Assembly: GCA_963701205.1 (NCBI GenBank)
Contig: OY969575.1
Location: 930,001 to 994,000 of the forward strand
From: JALZKA01 sp963701205
GTDB taxonomy: Bacteria > Actinomycetota > Thermoleophilia > Solirubrobacterales > 70-9
Length of the DNA: 64,000 bases
Reading direction: 5' to 3'
Positions within the stretch are counted from its first letter, which is position 1. Every line of letters starts with the position of its first letter. This document shows positions 48,064 to 57,062 of this stretch, in pieces. The notes beneath the pieces were generated by a model, which was not told where the DNA came from, did no database searches, and saw nothing but the letters and a program-made list of their open reading frames with translations. Position numbers and translations under genes: made by a program.

Positions 48064-48490
48064 CATTCGGCAGATCAACTATCTCGAACCAATAGCGCGA
48101 CCAGGTCCGCATCACGTCGACCAGTGCGGCGAAGCTGACCGGCTTGGTGATGAACGAGTTCACGCCCAGCCCGTAGCTCGCGACGACGTCCTCCTCGTCC
48201 TTGGACGTCGTCAGGATGATCACTGGGATATGGCACAATGCGTCGTCCGATTTGATCTCGGCAAGCGCCTCGCGGCCGTCCATCCGCGGCATATTGAGGT
48301 CGAGCAAGATGATGCCGGGGCGTGGAGCGTCTGCGTCCGGCCCGGCGTACTTTCCTTCCCGGCGCAAATAGTCCAAAAGCTCTTGCCCATCCTCGACGCA
48401 GCGCACCTCGTTGACCACGTGGGCGTGAGCTAGCGCGTCCCGAGTCAACTCCTGGTCGTCGGGGTCATCATCAGCCATGAGGATCGTCAT
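48053..48490 (-). CDS. Single-domain response regulator (Rcp1-like)
   Basis: A 145-residue stand-alone receiver. The acidic pair is in TILMADDDPDDQELTRDAL, the phosphoacceptor Asp in GIILLDLNMPRMDGREAL, the Thr in VIILTTSKDEEDV and the Lys in NSFITKPVSFAAL. The extra spacing around LLDYLRREGKY is typical of the Rcp1/CheY-like regulators that pair with phytochrome-type kinases. It starts at ATG 48490, 13 bases after the kinase stop, and overlaps the GGDEF-EAL gene. It probably relays or buffers phosphate in this system. Confidence 0.93.
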   Translation of the reverse strand: MTILMADDDPDDQELTRDALAHAHVVNEVRCVEDGQELLDYLRREGKYAGPDADAPRPGIILLDLNMPRMDGREALAEIKSDDALCHIPVIILTTSKDEEDVVASYGLGVNSFITKPVSFAALVDVMRTWSRYWFEIVDLPNDGK

Positions 48491-48503
48491 TGGTTGGTGA
48501 TCT

Positions 48504-50243
48504 TCAGGCTGCAGCACCCGCCAACTCCGTAATTGATTGGGAAGGCTCTGTGCCGACGCCATTCGCCCCGTTAAGGCCAGCCTGGACTACAGGCAGCTCC
48601 ACAGTAAACGTTGCACCGTCGCCGAGCCTGCCCTCGGCGACGATGCCACCGCCGTGCCGCTCCGCAATCTTGCGGCATAAAGCCAGGCCAATACCCGTTC
48701 CGCGGTATGCCGAGCGGCCATGCAGGCGTTCGAATACTCGGAAGATCCTGCCCGCGTAACGCGGATCGAATCCGATTCCGTCGTCTGCGACGACCACCCG
48801 TGCGATCCCGTCTTGGATCTCGCCGTGGACCTGAACACGCGGTGGATCGCCGTCGCGGTGAAATTTGACCGCATTGGAGATCAGGTTCTGTGCAAGTTGA
48901 CGCATCTGCAACGGATCGGCCGCAACCACCGGGAGCGTGCCGATTTCGATCTTGGCTCCCGACTCGGCAACTGAGACTTCGAGATCGGCAACCGCAGCGT
49001 GAAACACCTCGCCCAGATCCACCCTGCTGAATGGGTTTCCCCGTGTCGTGACGCGAGAGAATTCGAGCAAATCGCGGATCAGTGTTTCCATGCGTTCCGC
49101 GGCCGCAATCATGCGATTGATGTAGTCCTCGCCCCGGGCGGAGAGCTGCGCAGCTTCGACCTCCTGCAGCCGCCGCGAAAACATTTGGACCTTGCGCAGC
49201 GGCTCACTCAGGTCGTGAGAGGCGATCGACGCGAACTGCTCAAGCTCCTCGTTGCTGCGCTTCAGCTCCTTCGCGCGGGCCTCAAGCTGTTGGTTGGTGT
49301 CGCCTAGCTGGTCATTGACCCTGCGCAGATCGGCGGCGCCAGCGATGGTTCGCCGTAGCAACGCCAGTGCTGCTACAGCCGCCATTGCGAACGCCCCGAA
49401 AATCAGCCAAGGCACCCACTTGTTGGTTCCGGTGACGGCGGCCAGCAGTTCACTCGTTGGCGCCGTCGCGACCACCCGCCAACCAGTCCCCTCGATCGGG
49501 ACCGACGCGAAGTGCCGATCACCGCCATAGCCCCCCTCGTTCTCGGTCAACGCGCCCGAAAGTAGATCCGGCTCGGTGATGGGCTGCCCGGCTGGCGACC
49601 TTGAAGCAGTTGAGGCGATCACATAGCCAGTGTCGTCAATGATGTAGGCATCGCCCCCTTCCAGCTGGCGGGTCTGTTCCAGGTACCCACCCAAGAACTC
49701 GGTTAGGACCTTGGAGTCGACGCCGGAGGCGATCACCCGGCGAGTTCCGTCGGCGGCGGCGAAGGCCTGCGCAAATTCGACGACACGCCCATCGCCGGAC
49801 TCCGCGTTCCAGCCCGATAGCCCGAAGCCCGATTGACCAAGTGCAGCAGAAACGAATTCGGGGACCTCGCCGATAGCGGCGATGGCACTTGCCGGAGCAT
49901 TCTTCGAGCTGGCCAGGATCCTGCCGCCATCGTCCACCAGGACGGCATACGGCGCTTGGCCGCCGCCTCGACGAATCCAGACGTCGAGACGGCGCCGCGA
50001 GACGTCATCGCCACCCAGTTGACGGGTCAGTTCCGCGGCGGAGGCGGCGGATGAGCTCGAGAACAGGGCCTGGGTCAGGGCCGCGTTGTTGACCGCGCTG
50101 TCAGTAAAGCGGTCGATCAGATCGGCGCGTGAACTGGCCTGCGAAGAACGCAACTGCAGTCCGAACACCACCAGCAAGACAACAAGGATCGCTGAGACAG
50201 GGACCGAGGATCCCGAACGTCGTTCCCTAAGGCTGGTTAGCAC
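48504..50243 (-). CDS. Membrane sensor histidine kinase
   Basis: 579 residues. TM1 (VPVSAILVVLLVVFGLQL), an extracytoplasmic double-Cache-like sensor (ILASSKNAPASAIAAIGEVP, DAYIIDDTGYVIAS), TM2 (WVPWLIFGAFAMAAVAALAL) and a coiled linker come first. HisKA has the phosphorylated His in FASIASHDLSEPLRK, and the ATPase has NLISNAVKF, VADDGIGFDP and GTGIGLALC. GTG 50243 is chosen because GGAGG lies five bases before it. It heads an operon with the receiver and GGDEF-EAL genes. The signal is unknown. Confidence 0.93.
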   Translation of the reverse strand: MLTSLRERRSGSSVPVSAILVVLLVVFGLQLRSSQASSRADLIDRFTDSAVNNAALTQALFSSSSAASAAELTRQLGGDDVSRRRLDVWIRRGGGQAPYAVLVDDGGRILASSKNAPASAIAAIGEVPEFVSAALGQSGFGLSGWNAESGDGRVVEFAQAFAAADGTRRVIASGVDSKVLTEFLGGYLEQTRQLEGGDAYIIDDTGYVIASTASRSPAGQPITEPDLLSGALTENEGGYGGDRHFASVPIEGTGWRVVATAPTSELLAAVTGTNKWVPWLIFGAFAMAAVAALALLRRTIAGAADLRRVNDQLGDTNQQLEARAKELKRSNEELEQFASIASHDLSEPLRKVQMFSRRLQEVEAAQLSARGEDYINRMIAAAERMETLIRDLLEFSRVTTRGNPFSRVDLGEVFHAAVADLEVSVAESGAKIEIGTLPVVAADPLQMRQLAQNLISNAVKFHRDGDPPRVQVHGEIQDGIARVVVADDGIGFDPRYAGRIFRVFERLHGRSAYRGTGIGLALCRKIAERHGGGIVAEGRLGDGATFTVELPVVQAGLNGANGVGTEPSQSITELAGAAA

Positions 50244-50301
50244 GTGATCCTCCGCCTCTCTCGCGGCCAATTCACGAGGCAATCCGTTGCCTCGATGCTC
50301 T

Positions 50302-50320
50302 ATCGGCGAAGAACGCCGAT
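50302..50320. terminator. Hairpin between SnoaL-like gene and kinase operon
   Basis: ATCGGCG (50302-50308) and CGCCGAT (50314-50320) pair around a five-base loop, followed on the plus strand by an AT-rich run ending in TTTT. It lies just after the stop of the minus-strand SnoaL-like gene and may end that transcript, although the T-run is on the opposite side. Confidence 0.4.
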
Positions 50321-50336
50321 TTCATTAATTTTGCGC

Positions 50337-50711
50337 TCAGTTCGTCCTGAAACCGGAACAGAGGATTCGCATCCAATCGATCCGGCCGTCGCTCTCGGTG
50401 AAGTAGGCGTGTTGTTCGACAACGAAGTCGCCGTCCTCGTTGTGGCCCCTGAATTTGTAGGCGAGGTACTGACGATCGGCGAACACGCCAGTCTTCACCT
50501 CCAACACCTCTTCGATTACGTCCGATTCACCAAGCCACGTGCGCAGCACGTCGGAGATGAGATCGGCCGAGCTCGTCGCTTGCCAGGATCGCCGGGGGGT
50601 GAGTCCGCGAAAGTCGATGTCCTCCGCCACCAACGTGCCAACGAGGTCAAAGTCTTTGCACGCCATGGCCTGGGCAAACTGCGGTCCAAGGACGGATTCC
50701 GCAGCATGCAT
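50337..50711 (-). CDS. SnoaL/NTF2-like protein
   Basis: A 124-residue protein starting MHAAESVLGPQFAQAMACKD, then LVGTLVAEDIDFRGLTPRRS and SSADLISDVLRTWLGESDVI. Strands with GHNEDGDFVVEQHAYFTESD and RIDWMRILCSGF complete the small cone-shaped NTF2 fold. No catalytic residue can be assigned. It lies between the adenylate cyclase gene (14 bases upstream) and the kinase operon, so it is probably co-transcribed with the cyclase. Confidence 0.8.
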   Translation of the reverse strand: MHAAESVLGPQFAQAMACKDFDLVGTLVAEDIDFRGLTPRRSWQATSSADLISDVLRTWLGESDVIEEVLEVKTGVFADRQYLAYKFRGHNEDGDFVVEQHAYFTESDGRIDWMRILCSGFRTN

Positions 50712-50725
50712 GGAGCCAATCTAGC

Positions 50726-52312
50726 TCACCCGGCGTCGCCCTTCCGGTCGCGCCGGACGACACCATAGAGCGGGACCTTCTCAGTCTTGCCCTTGAGCGC
50801 GGCCCCTTCGCGCTCCTCCAGGGCAAGGGCGTCAGATAGGAGCGCCTTGGTGGGTCCCGCGACCAAAATCGAGTCGCCCGTTTCGCGGGTTGCGGACTCG
50901 ACTCGCGCGGCGACGTTGACCGCGTCCCCGATAACGCCAAACTCCAGCCGCCCGGCACCACCGACGTTGCCCGCAACGACGGGCCCGGAGTTGAGCCCAA
51001 TGCCAACAGGAAGTTCATCCACGCCTTCGCGGGCCAGAACCGCGACAATCTCGAGCGCTGCCGACAGGGCGCTGTCGGCGTGATTGCGCTGGCGCCGCGG
51101 GGCGCCAAAGACAGCCATCAGGCCATCACCGATGAACTTGTCAACACGACCGCCATGCGTGTGGATGATCGGGACGATCCGCTCGAACAGGCGATTGATC
51201 GCTGCGACGACTTCAGCCGGCCCCGTGCGCTCGGCGAATCCGGTGAAGTCGCGAACGTCAACGAACATGATCGTCACCTCCACCTGTTCGCCGGCCAGAT
51301 TGATCCCCTCTTCCAGGATGTGTGCTGCGACCTCCGGATCCACATAGGCGCCGAACGTCTCGCGAATTCGCTCGCGCTCGGCGAGCCCGGCGGCCATTGC
51401 GTTGAAGCCGAGCTGCAGTTGCCCGATCTGGCTGCCGTCATAAACGGGAACATGAACATCGAACTCGCCACGCTCGACGCTCGTCAGGCCCTTGCGAACC
51501 GAACGGATCGGGTCCGCAGTGGCGCGGGCGGCGAGCACGACGGCCAGCAGGCCGATCAGGATTCCGACTCCCGCCAGGACCACCATCGCGACGGCGATCT
51601 CGATGCGCGATGCATCGTCGCCGGCCAACACCAGAATCCCGACCGCGAGGATTCCCAGAACCGGCAGACCGGTACCCAGGACCCACGCCAACACGGATCG
51701 CGTCACCACGCCGGGCACGGCGACGCGCGTTGGCATTCCATCGGCAAGGGCCCGCGCGGCGGCAGGGCGCATGATCCGCTCAGTGATCAGGTAGGCACAC
51801 GCCGCCGTCACCACCCCGGTAACGGTGACGATGATGACGACCCTGATTGCGAGGTTGCCGGAGTACGTCAGGTTCAAGAGGCCGAAGACCCCGGCAGCCA
51901 CCAACCACAGGCCAGCCTGTAGCACGAAGAGGCGGAGCGGAGCATGGAGCACCAGTGTCTTCTCCTTGACGGTGGCGGGGCGCTCCTCGTCAAGCCAGCG
52001 CCTCAACTTGAACATCCCGCGAAACCCAATCGCAATCCCAAGCGGCACCGCGGCAAGAAAGTAGACGACTGCAGCGATGGCGTTGACAACCCGAATATGA
52101 GCCTGATCGGGCAGATCGGGCACGGGTACCACGAAAATCGCCAGGACCAGGACCGCGATCAAGCCGGCAAGGTTCGCTGTGACGATCGCGACCGTTAGCC
52201 CGAATCGGGTGAAACGCAACAGCGAGCGCCCGGACATGCCGCTCTCGCCAGGGTTGGTGAACTCGGAGTACGCGGCGCGAGCGTCAATGATCAGGTCTGG
52301 TACCAGCTTCAC
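50726..52312 (-). CDS. Membrane class III adenylate cyclase with HAMP domain
   Basis: 528 residues. About six hydrophobic segments fill residues 30-260, then a HAMP region (ATADPIRSVRKGLTSVERGE) and a cyclase homology domain. The domain has the first metal Asp in VTIMFVDVRDFTGFAER, a second in KFIGDGLMAVFGAP, and NSGPVVAGNVGG, FGVIGDAVNVAARVE and the transition-state Asn/Arg region. The layout equals the mycobacterial Rv1318c-Rv1320c group. It makes cAMP from ATP at the membrane. Confidence 0.93.
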   Translation of the reverse strand: MKLVPDLIIDARAAYSEFTNPGESGMSGRSLLRFTRFGLTVAIVTANLAGLIAVLVLAIFVVPVPDLPDQAHIRVVNAIAAVVYFLAAVPLGIAIGFRGMFKLRRWLDEERPATVKEKTLVLHAPLRLFVLQAGLWLVAAGVFGLLNLTYSGNLAIRVVIIVTVTGVVTAACAYLITERIMRPAAARALADGMPTRVAVPGVVTRSVLAWVLGTGLPVLGILAVGILVLAGDDASRIEIAVAMVVLAGVGILIGLLAVVLAARATADPIRSVRKGLTSVERGEFDVHVPVYDGSQIGQLQLGFNAMAAGLAERERIRETFGAYVDPEVAAHILEEGINLAGEQVEVTIMFVDVRDFTGFAERTGPAEVVAAINRLFERIVPIIHTHGGRVDKFIGDGLMAVFGAPRRQRNHADSALSAALEIVAVLAREGVDELPVGIGLNSGPVVAGNVGGAGRLEFGVIGDAVNVAARVESATRETGDSILVAGPTKALLSDALALEEREGAALKGKTEKVPLYGVVRRDRKGDAG

Positions 52313-52800
52313 CGCAGCGACCCTACCCGGCGCAGACTCCGGGTTGTTCAGTATGGGAGAGCAGGCGGGCTAGCCGTTCATCCTCTCCGGGGGGACGCGC
52401 GGCGCCGGCTCTCCGGGGTGCGCCCCGGTCGCGCGGGCCCGAGCGCGGCAGGCAACTCAGGGGCTCGACGGTCACGGCGACCGCACCCCGCACGGTAGGG
52501 GCCGGGTCGGACCGAACCCGAGCAAAGAAATAGCGGCCCGGTGGTGACTCAGCTCTGCCTGCCTCGCACGTAGCCTTCATGCGATTAAGCTTTGCGAGTC
52601 TCCTTCGAGAGTGTCGTCCCTTGGCTTAGCGACTACTTCTCTCTCCCGGACCGCTGTTGGATCAACCTAAGCTCGCGTCATCAGGATGTCAAGGGGTCGC
52701 GGAGTCGGGTTTCCGCAAATTACGGAAACTTGGACCCTGAATTCGCCCTCGAAGCGATCGTACGGCGCGGTTGGCCACGTGTCAGCGTAGGCTGCCGTCG
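52313..52800. other. 488-base gap, GC-rich palindromic first half
   Basis: No convincing gene. The first 200 bases are extremely GC-rich with several local hairpins (for example GGGGTGCGCCCC near 52430). A minus-strand frame at 52323-52580 contains the protein-like stretch PPGRYFFARVRSDPAPTVRG but has no ribosome site and an Arg/Pro-rich end, so I do not call it. The second half is less GC-rich and carries the 7-bp inverted repeat at 52709-52729, suggesting the control region of the acylase gene. Confidence 0.5.
52709..52729. promoter_or_regulatory. Inverted repeat upstream of the acylase gene
   Basis: GTTTCCG (52709-52715) and CGGAAAC (52723-52729) are exact inverted repeats separated by CAAATTA, in the only AT-rich patch of the region and 71 bases upstream of the start codon. 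It is a good candidate operator. Confidence 0.55.
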
Positions 52801-55260
52801 GTGAAGCGCGCCTTCGCCGTCGGCATAACTGCATCGCTGGCTTGTGCGCTTGTCCTTTCTGGGCCGGCGTCGATGGCCGAGGCCAAGCGCGGCAAGGGGA
52901 TCCGGGCGAAGATCGTCCGCACGAAACTGGGGATTCCCCACGTCACGGCGCGCAATGTCAAGTCGCTTACGGCGGGGTTCGCCTACGCGTTCGCCGAGGA
53001 CAACATCTGCACGATTGCAAATGAGTACGTGACGACCTCCGGCGAGCGCTCCAAGTACTTCGGCCCCGAGGCGACCTGGAAGTTCGCCGGGAACAACTAC
53101 ACCTTCACGAACCTCGAAGCCGATACCTATTTCGGGTGGGTGAGACAGACCCGGCAGGTCGAGAAGCTTCGCCGAATGAAGCCGCCCCTCGGGCCGAAGC
53201 GGGGTGTACGCCGAGGGGTTGCCGGCTACGTCAGGGGCTACAACGCCTACCTCCGCGACACGGGCGTGGACAACCTGCCGGATCCGGCCTGTCGTGGCGC
53301 CCCTTGGGTGCGCCCAATCCGGCGGATCGACGCCTACCGCCGGTTCTTCGAGTTGGGGATTCTTGCCAGCTCAGGTGTCGCGATCGACGGGATTGCGACG
53401 GCCGCGCCGTCGGGACCAGGCGCAACAGCGCGCCAACAGCGCAAGCAAGACCACATGCTTGAAGACGGGTCGGCTCTTGCCGCTCTACAGCCAGAGGTCG
53501 GTTCGAACGCGTACGGCGTCGGCGGAGAGAGCACTCACAATGGCAAGGGCCTGCTCCTCGGCAACCCCCACTTTCCTTGGGATGGCGCTGAGCGGCTCTA
53601 CCAGACCCATCTGAAGATTCCGGGCAAGCTCGACGTTGCCGGCGCCGCGCTTTATGGAGTGCCACTGGTCCTGATCGGGCATACCCGCGGCCTGGCCTGG
53701 TCGCATACGGTCGCCACCGCCTGGCGATTCACGCCATTCAAGCTCACGCTCGGCAGCACTCCTTACACCTACGTTGTGGATGGCGTCGAGAAGCCGATGA
53801 CAGCAACCGAGGTAACCGTCGACACCGGCGACGGCACGGCCGCGGAGACGATCTACTCCACCGAGTACGGGCCAATGATTGGCGAGATCGTCGGCGTTCC
53901 GCTCCCCTGGGGCAACGGAAACGGCTTTGCGCTGGCCGACGTCAACGCAACGAATTTTCGCTATCTGAACCACTTCTTCGACACCGACCAGGCGCAAAAC
54001 GTGCGCCAGTACGACCGAATCCAGCGCCGCTACCAGGGCATCCCCTGGGTTAACTCGGTCGCTGCCGACAGCCGCGGAGAGAGCTACTACTCGATGCAGG
54101 GCGCGATCCCGTTCGTCACCGATGAGCATTCGACCGAGTGCAACGTCGGCCTCGCTGCGTTCGAGACCCTCGGCCTTCCGGTCCTCGACGGATCGCGTTC
54201 CGCGTGTAACTGGGAACAGTCCGATGACGCCGTCGCCCCCGGAACCTTCCCGCCCGATCAGGTCCCCACTCAGTTTCGCGACGATTATGTGCATAACGGC
54301 AACGACTCCCACTGGCTGACGAACCTCGAGGCCCCGCTAACCGGGTTTGACCGAGTGATCGGGCTGGAGGACGCGCCGCGCGCCCTGCGGACGCGACTCG
54401 GACTGATCCAAATCCAGGAGCGCCTTGAGGGAACCGACGGCTTGCCCGGAACCAAGTTCAACCGCCGGTTGATGCAGCGAGTCCTGTTCGGAAACCGGCA
54501 ATACCTGGGTGAGCTCTGGCGCGACAGCCTCGTCCAGCTTTGCGACTTGGCACCCGGTGGCCTCCTGCTCGGATCCGACGGGCCGGTCGATGTATCGGGC
54601 GCCTGCGACCCGCTTCGCAATTGGGACCTGCGCGACGATCTCGACTCGTCGGGCGCGATGGTGTTTCGCCGCTTTGCGGTGAATGTCTTCTCCGACTTCA
54701 AGTGCGTCCCGACAGGAACTCAGGGCGAGGTGTGTCCGGGCTCCGAAGCGCTCTATGCGACGCCCTACAACAACGCCGACCCGGTGAACACCCCTGCCGG
54801 GCTCAATACGGCGAACCCGCTGGTTGGGCGCGCCCTGGCAGACGCGGTTACCGACCTCAACAATGCCGGGATCCCCATTGACGCGGGCATGCGTGGCTAC
54901 CAGTACGACATTCGCGGCGGCAAGCGGCTCCAGATCCATGGCGGCCCCGGCGGGCTCGGGGTCTTCAACGCGATCACGCCGGTCTGGGATCCCGCCGCCG
55001 GCTACACCAGCATCCGCCACGGCAGCAGCTTCATCATGGCCGCGCAGTTTCGGCGGGGGAAGTGCCCGGTCCAAGCCGGGACGTTGGTCACCTATGGCCA
55101 GTCCGAGAACCAGGCGTCGCCTCACTCACTTGACTACGGCCGTCGGTATACGCACAAGCGCTGGTTGCGCGAGCCGTTCTGCAAGGCGCAGGTCCGCAGG
55201 GCTGCGGTCTCCCGGATGAAGCTTCGAATCGGCAGACGCTCGCACGGGCAGCGGCGCTAA
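52801..55260 (+). CDS. Secreted penicillin-acylase-family Ntn hydrolase
   Basis: 819 residues starting at GTG 52801, with a signal peptide (VGITASLACALVLSGPASMA). It is a penicillin amidase/acyl-homoserine-lactone acylase family precursor. KIVRTKLGIPHVTARNVKSL and FAYAFAEDNICTIANEYVTT are the alpha-chain start. Autocleavage is expected before the nucleophile Ser235 in EVGSNAYGVGG, followed by LLGNPHFPW. The oxyanion Asn region (ADVNATNFRY) and the C-terminal HGSSFIMAAQF and YGQSENQASPHSLDY are also present. It would hydrolyse an amide with a fatty or aromatic acyl group outside the cell; quorum-signal, lipopeptide and beta-lactam substrates are all possible. Confidence 0.93.
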   Translation: MKRAFAVGITASLACALVLSGPASMAEAKRGKGIRAKIVRTKLGIPHVTARNVKSLTAGFAYAFAEDNICTIANEYVTTSGERSKYFGPEATWKFAGNNYTFTNLEADTYFGWVRQTRQVEKLRRMKPPLGPKRGVRRGVAGYVRGYNAYLRDTGVDNLPDPACRGAPWVRPIRRIDAYRRFFELGILASSGVAIDGIATAAPSGPGATARQQRKQDHMLEDGSALAALQPEVGSNAYGVGGESTHNGKGLLLGNPHFPWDGAERLYQTHLKIPGKLDVAGAALYGVPLVLIGHTRGLAWSHTVATAWRFTPFKLTLGSTPYTYVVDGVEKPMTATEVTVDTGDGTAAETIYSTEYGPMIGEIVGVPLPWGNGNGFALADVNATNFRYLNHFFDTDQAQNVRQYDRIQRRYQGIPWVNSVAADSRGESYYSMQGAIPFVTDEHSTECNVGLAAFETLGLPVLDGSRSACNWEQSDDAVAPGTFPPDQVPTQFRDDYVHNGNDSHWLTNLEAPLTGFDRVIGLEDAPRALRTRLGLIQIQERLEGTDGLPGTKFNRRLMQRVLFGNRQYLGELWRDSLVQLCDLAPGGLLLGSDGPVDVSGACDPLRNWDLRDDLDSSGAMVFRRFAVNVFSDFKCVPTGTQGEVCPGSEALYATPYNNADPVNTPAGLNTANPLVGRALADAVTDLNNAGIPIDAGMRGYQYDIRGGKRLQIHGGPGGLGVFNAITPVWDPAAGYTSIRHGSSFIMAAQFRRGKCPVQAGTLVTYGQSENQASPHSLDYGRRYTHKRWLREPFCKAQVRRAAVSRMKLRIGRRSHGQRR

Positions 55261-55298
55261 TCGGCACCGCGCGGAGGCGCGGCCCTACGATTTGAGCA

Positions 55299-56213
55299 AT
55301 GCGGATCACGGACGCCCTTCACACGACGCCTGACCCGGTGTTCTCATTCGAGTTCTTCCCACCGAAGACTGCGGAGGGGCTGGCGCAGTTGTTCGAGACC
55401 GTTGAGGCGCTGCGGCCGCTCGAGCCCGACTATGTTTCAGTCACCTACGGCGCCGGCGGTGGCACGAGGGATGGAACCGTGGAGATCGCTACCCGGATCA
55501 AGCGGGAGTACGACATCGAAACGATGGCGCACCTGAGCTGCGTGGGCGAAACGCGCGAGGGGCTGGTCGAGATTCTGGATCGATTCGCCGGCGCGGGGAT
55601 CGAGAACGTGCTTGCGCTTCGCGGGGACCCTCCCCGGGGCGAGGGGTCCTTTCAGGAGCCCGAGGGTGGTTTGGCCTGCGCCGCCGATTTGACCGGTCTG
55701 ATCGCTGCCGAGGAACGATGGGACTTCACGATCGGCGGCGCCTGCTTCCCCGAGGTCCATCCCGAGGCCGCCAGCCTCGATGACGACCTGCGCTACCTGC
55801 GCTCAAAGGTGGACGCCGGCGCCAGCTTCCTGATCACCCAGCTCTTCTTTGACAATCAGGTCTATTGGGACTTTGTGGAGGCGGCGCGTGGCGCCGGAAT
55901 CGACGTGCCGATCATCCCTGGCGTGATCCCGATTGCTAGCTACGCACAGGTCTCGCGAATCTGCACGCTGTGCGACGCGTCGATACCCGAGCACCTCGAC
56001 AAAGCACTCAGCGACCTTGGGGGTGATGCTGAGGCCGAGGCACTTCTGGGCGCCGCCTTCGCTTCACGCCAGTGCGAGGAACTTCTGGCCGGCGGCGCTC
56101 CGGGTATCCACTTTATTGCGCTGAACCGCGCTCCGGGTACACGTGCGGTGCTGAGCGCGTTGCGCGCTTCCAAGCCATGGCTCCGGGCGGCGGCGAGCAC
56201 CGGCGAGCGATGA
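55299..56213 (+). CDS. metF: Methylenetetrahydrofolate reductase MetF
   Basis: A TIM-barrel flavoprotein that reduces methylene-THF to methyl-THF for methionine synthesis. FSFEFFPPKTAEG, YVSVTYGAGGGTRDGTVEIA, MAHLSCVG, NVLALRGDPPRGEG, AGASFLITQLFFDNQVYWDF, and GVIPIASYAQV are all present, and APGIHFIALNRA closes the barrel. The 304-residue length is typical. It overlaps the alpha/beta-hydrolase gene by ATGA. Confidence 0.96.
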   Translation: MRITDALHTTPDPVFSFEFFPPKTAEGLAQLFETVEALRPLEPDYVSVTYGAGGGTRDGTVEIATRIKREYDIETMAHLSCVGETREGLVEILDRFAGAGIENVLALRGDPPRGEGSFQEPEGGLACAADLTGLIAAEERWDFTIGGACFPEVHPEAASLDDDLRYLRSKVDAGASFLITQLFFDNQVYWDFVEAARGAGIDVPIIPGVIPIASYAQVSRICTLCDASIPEHLDKALSDLGGDAEAEALLGAAFASRQCEELLAGGAPGIHFIALNRAPGTRAVLSALRASKPWLRAAASTGER

Positions 56214-57052
56214 GCTCTCGCGACAACTCATTTGAGTGGAACGGCTATCGCCTCGCATACAGCGAGTGCGGAGCGGGGGACGAAGCGCTCGTCCTGATGC
56301 ACGGCCTGTTAATGAACCGGCACATGTACGACCGGCTTGCTCCAGAAATGGCGTCGCGCGGTTTCCGCGTGATCTGCCTGGACGTCCTCGGGCACGGCGA
56401 CTCCGACCGACCCGACGAGATGCGCGAGTACTCGATGACGGCTTTCGGCCACCAGCTTGCCGCCCTGATCGACCACCTGGGCCTCGACCGCCCGGTCGTC
56501 GGCGGTACGTCCCTTGGTGCCAATGCCACGCTTGAGTTCGCGGTCGCCCATCCGGGCAAGGCCCGGGGGCTGCTGATCGAGATGCCGGTACTCGACAACG
56601 CGTTGCTCGGCGTCGGCCTGGGGATCGTGCCAGCGCTTTTGGGCGTTCGCCTCGGCCGGCCGCTGCTGAGCCTGGTGGCGAAGGGCGCCCGGCGTGTCCC
56701 ACGCAGCAATCATCTGATCGATATTGGGCTCGACTGGGCCCGCCAGGATCCCCGGCCGTCGCGGGCCGTGATTGAGGGCCTGGCCTTCAGCCGTTTCGCG
56801 CCACCCCACTCCGAGCGCACGAGCATCACCGAACCGGCGCTTGTGATCGGTCACCGCGGCGAGCCCCTGCACCCCTTCTCCGACGCCGGGATGTTGGTCG
56901 ACGAGCTTCCCAACGCGGAACTCTTTAGCGCGAACTCGATCCTGGAGTGGCGGCTTCGCCCGGGCCGGCTCGACGATGCACTCGCAGGATTTCTCGGCAT
57001 GATCTACTCAGATTCGCCCCAAACGGCCGTCGCCGATTCTGCGGTTAGCTAG
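56210..57052 (+). CDS. Alpha/beta hydrolase
   Basis: 280 residues with LVLMHGLLMNRHMYDRLAPE (HG oxyanion loop), VICLDVLGHGDSDRPDEM, and the nucleophile elbow VVGGTSLGANATLEFA. The cap region is helical. GHRGEPLHPFSDA probably carries the acid, but the catalytic His near the C-terminus is less clear (LEWRLRPGRLDDAL contains none), so activity is uncertain. The start is ATG 56210 in the ATGA overlap with metF. The substrate is unknown. Confidence 0.85.
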   Translation: MSSRDNSFEWNGYRLAYSECGAGDEALVLMHGLLMNRHMYDRLAPEMASRGFRVICLDVLGHGDSDRPDEMREYSMTAFGHQLAALIDHLGLDRPVVGGTSLGANATLEFAVAHPGKARGLLIEMPVLDNALLGVGLGIVPALLGVRLGRPLLSLVAKGARRVPRSNHLIDIGLDWARQDPRPSRAVIEGLAFSRFAPPHSERTSITEPALVIGHRGEPLHPFSDAGMLVDELPNAELFSANSILEWRLRPGRLDDALAGFLGMIYSDSPQTAVADSAVS

Positions 57053-57062
57053 GTTTCCGGCG

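Noticed and set aside
52323..52580. Minus-strand 85-codon frame in the gap before the acylase gene
   Set aside because: It contains a short protein-like stretch but no ribosome site, an Arg/Pro/Ala-rich end and codon use like GC-rich noncoding DNA.
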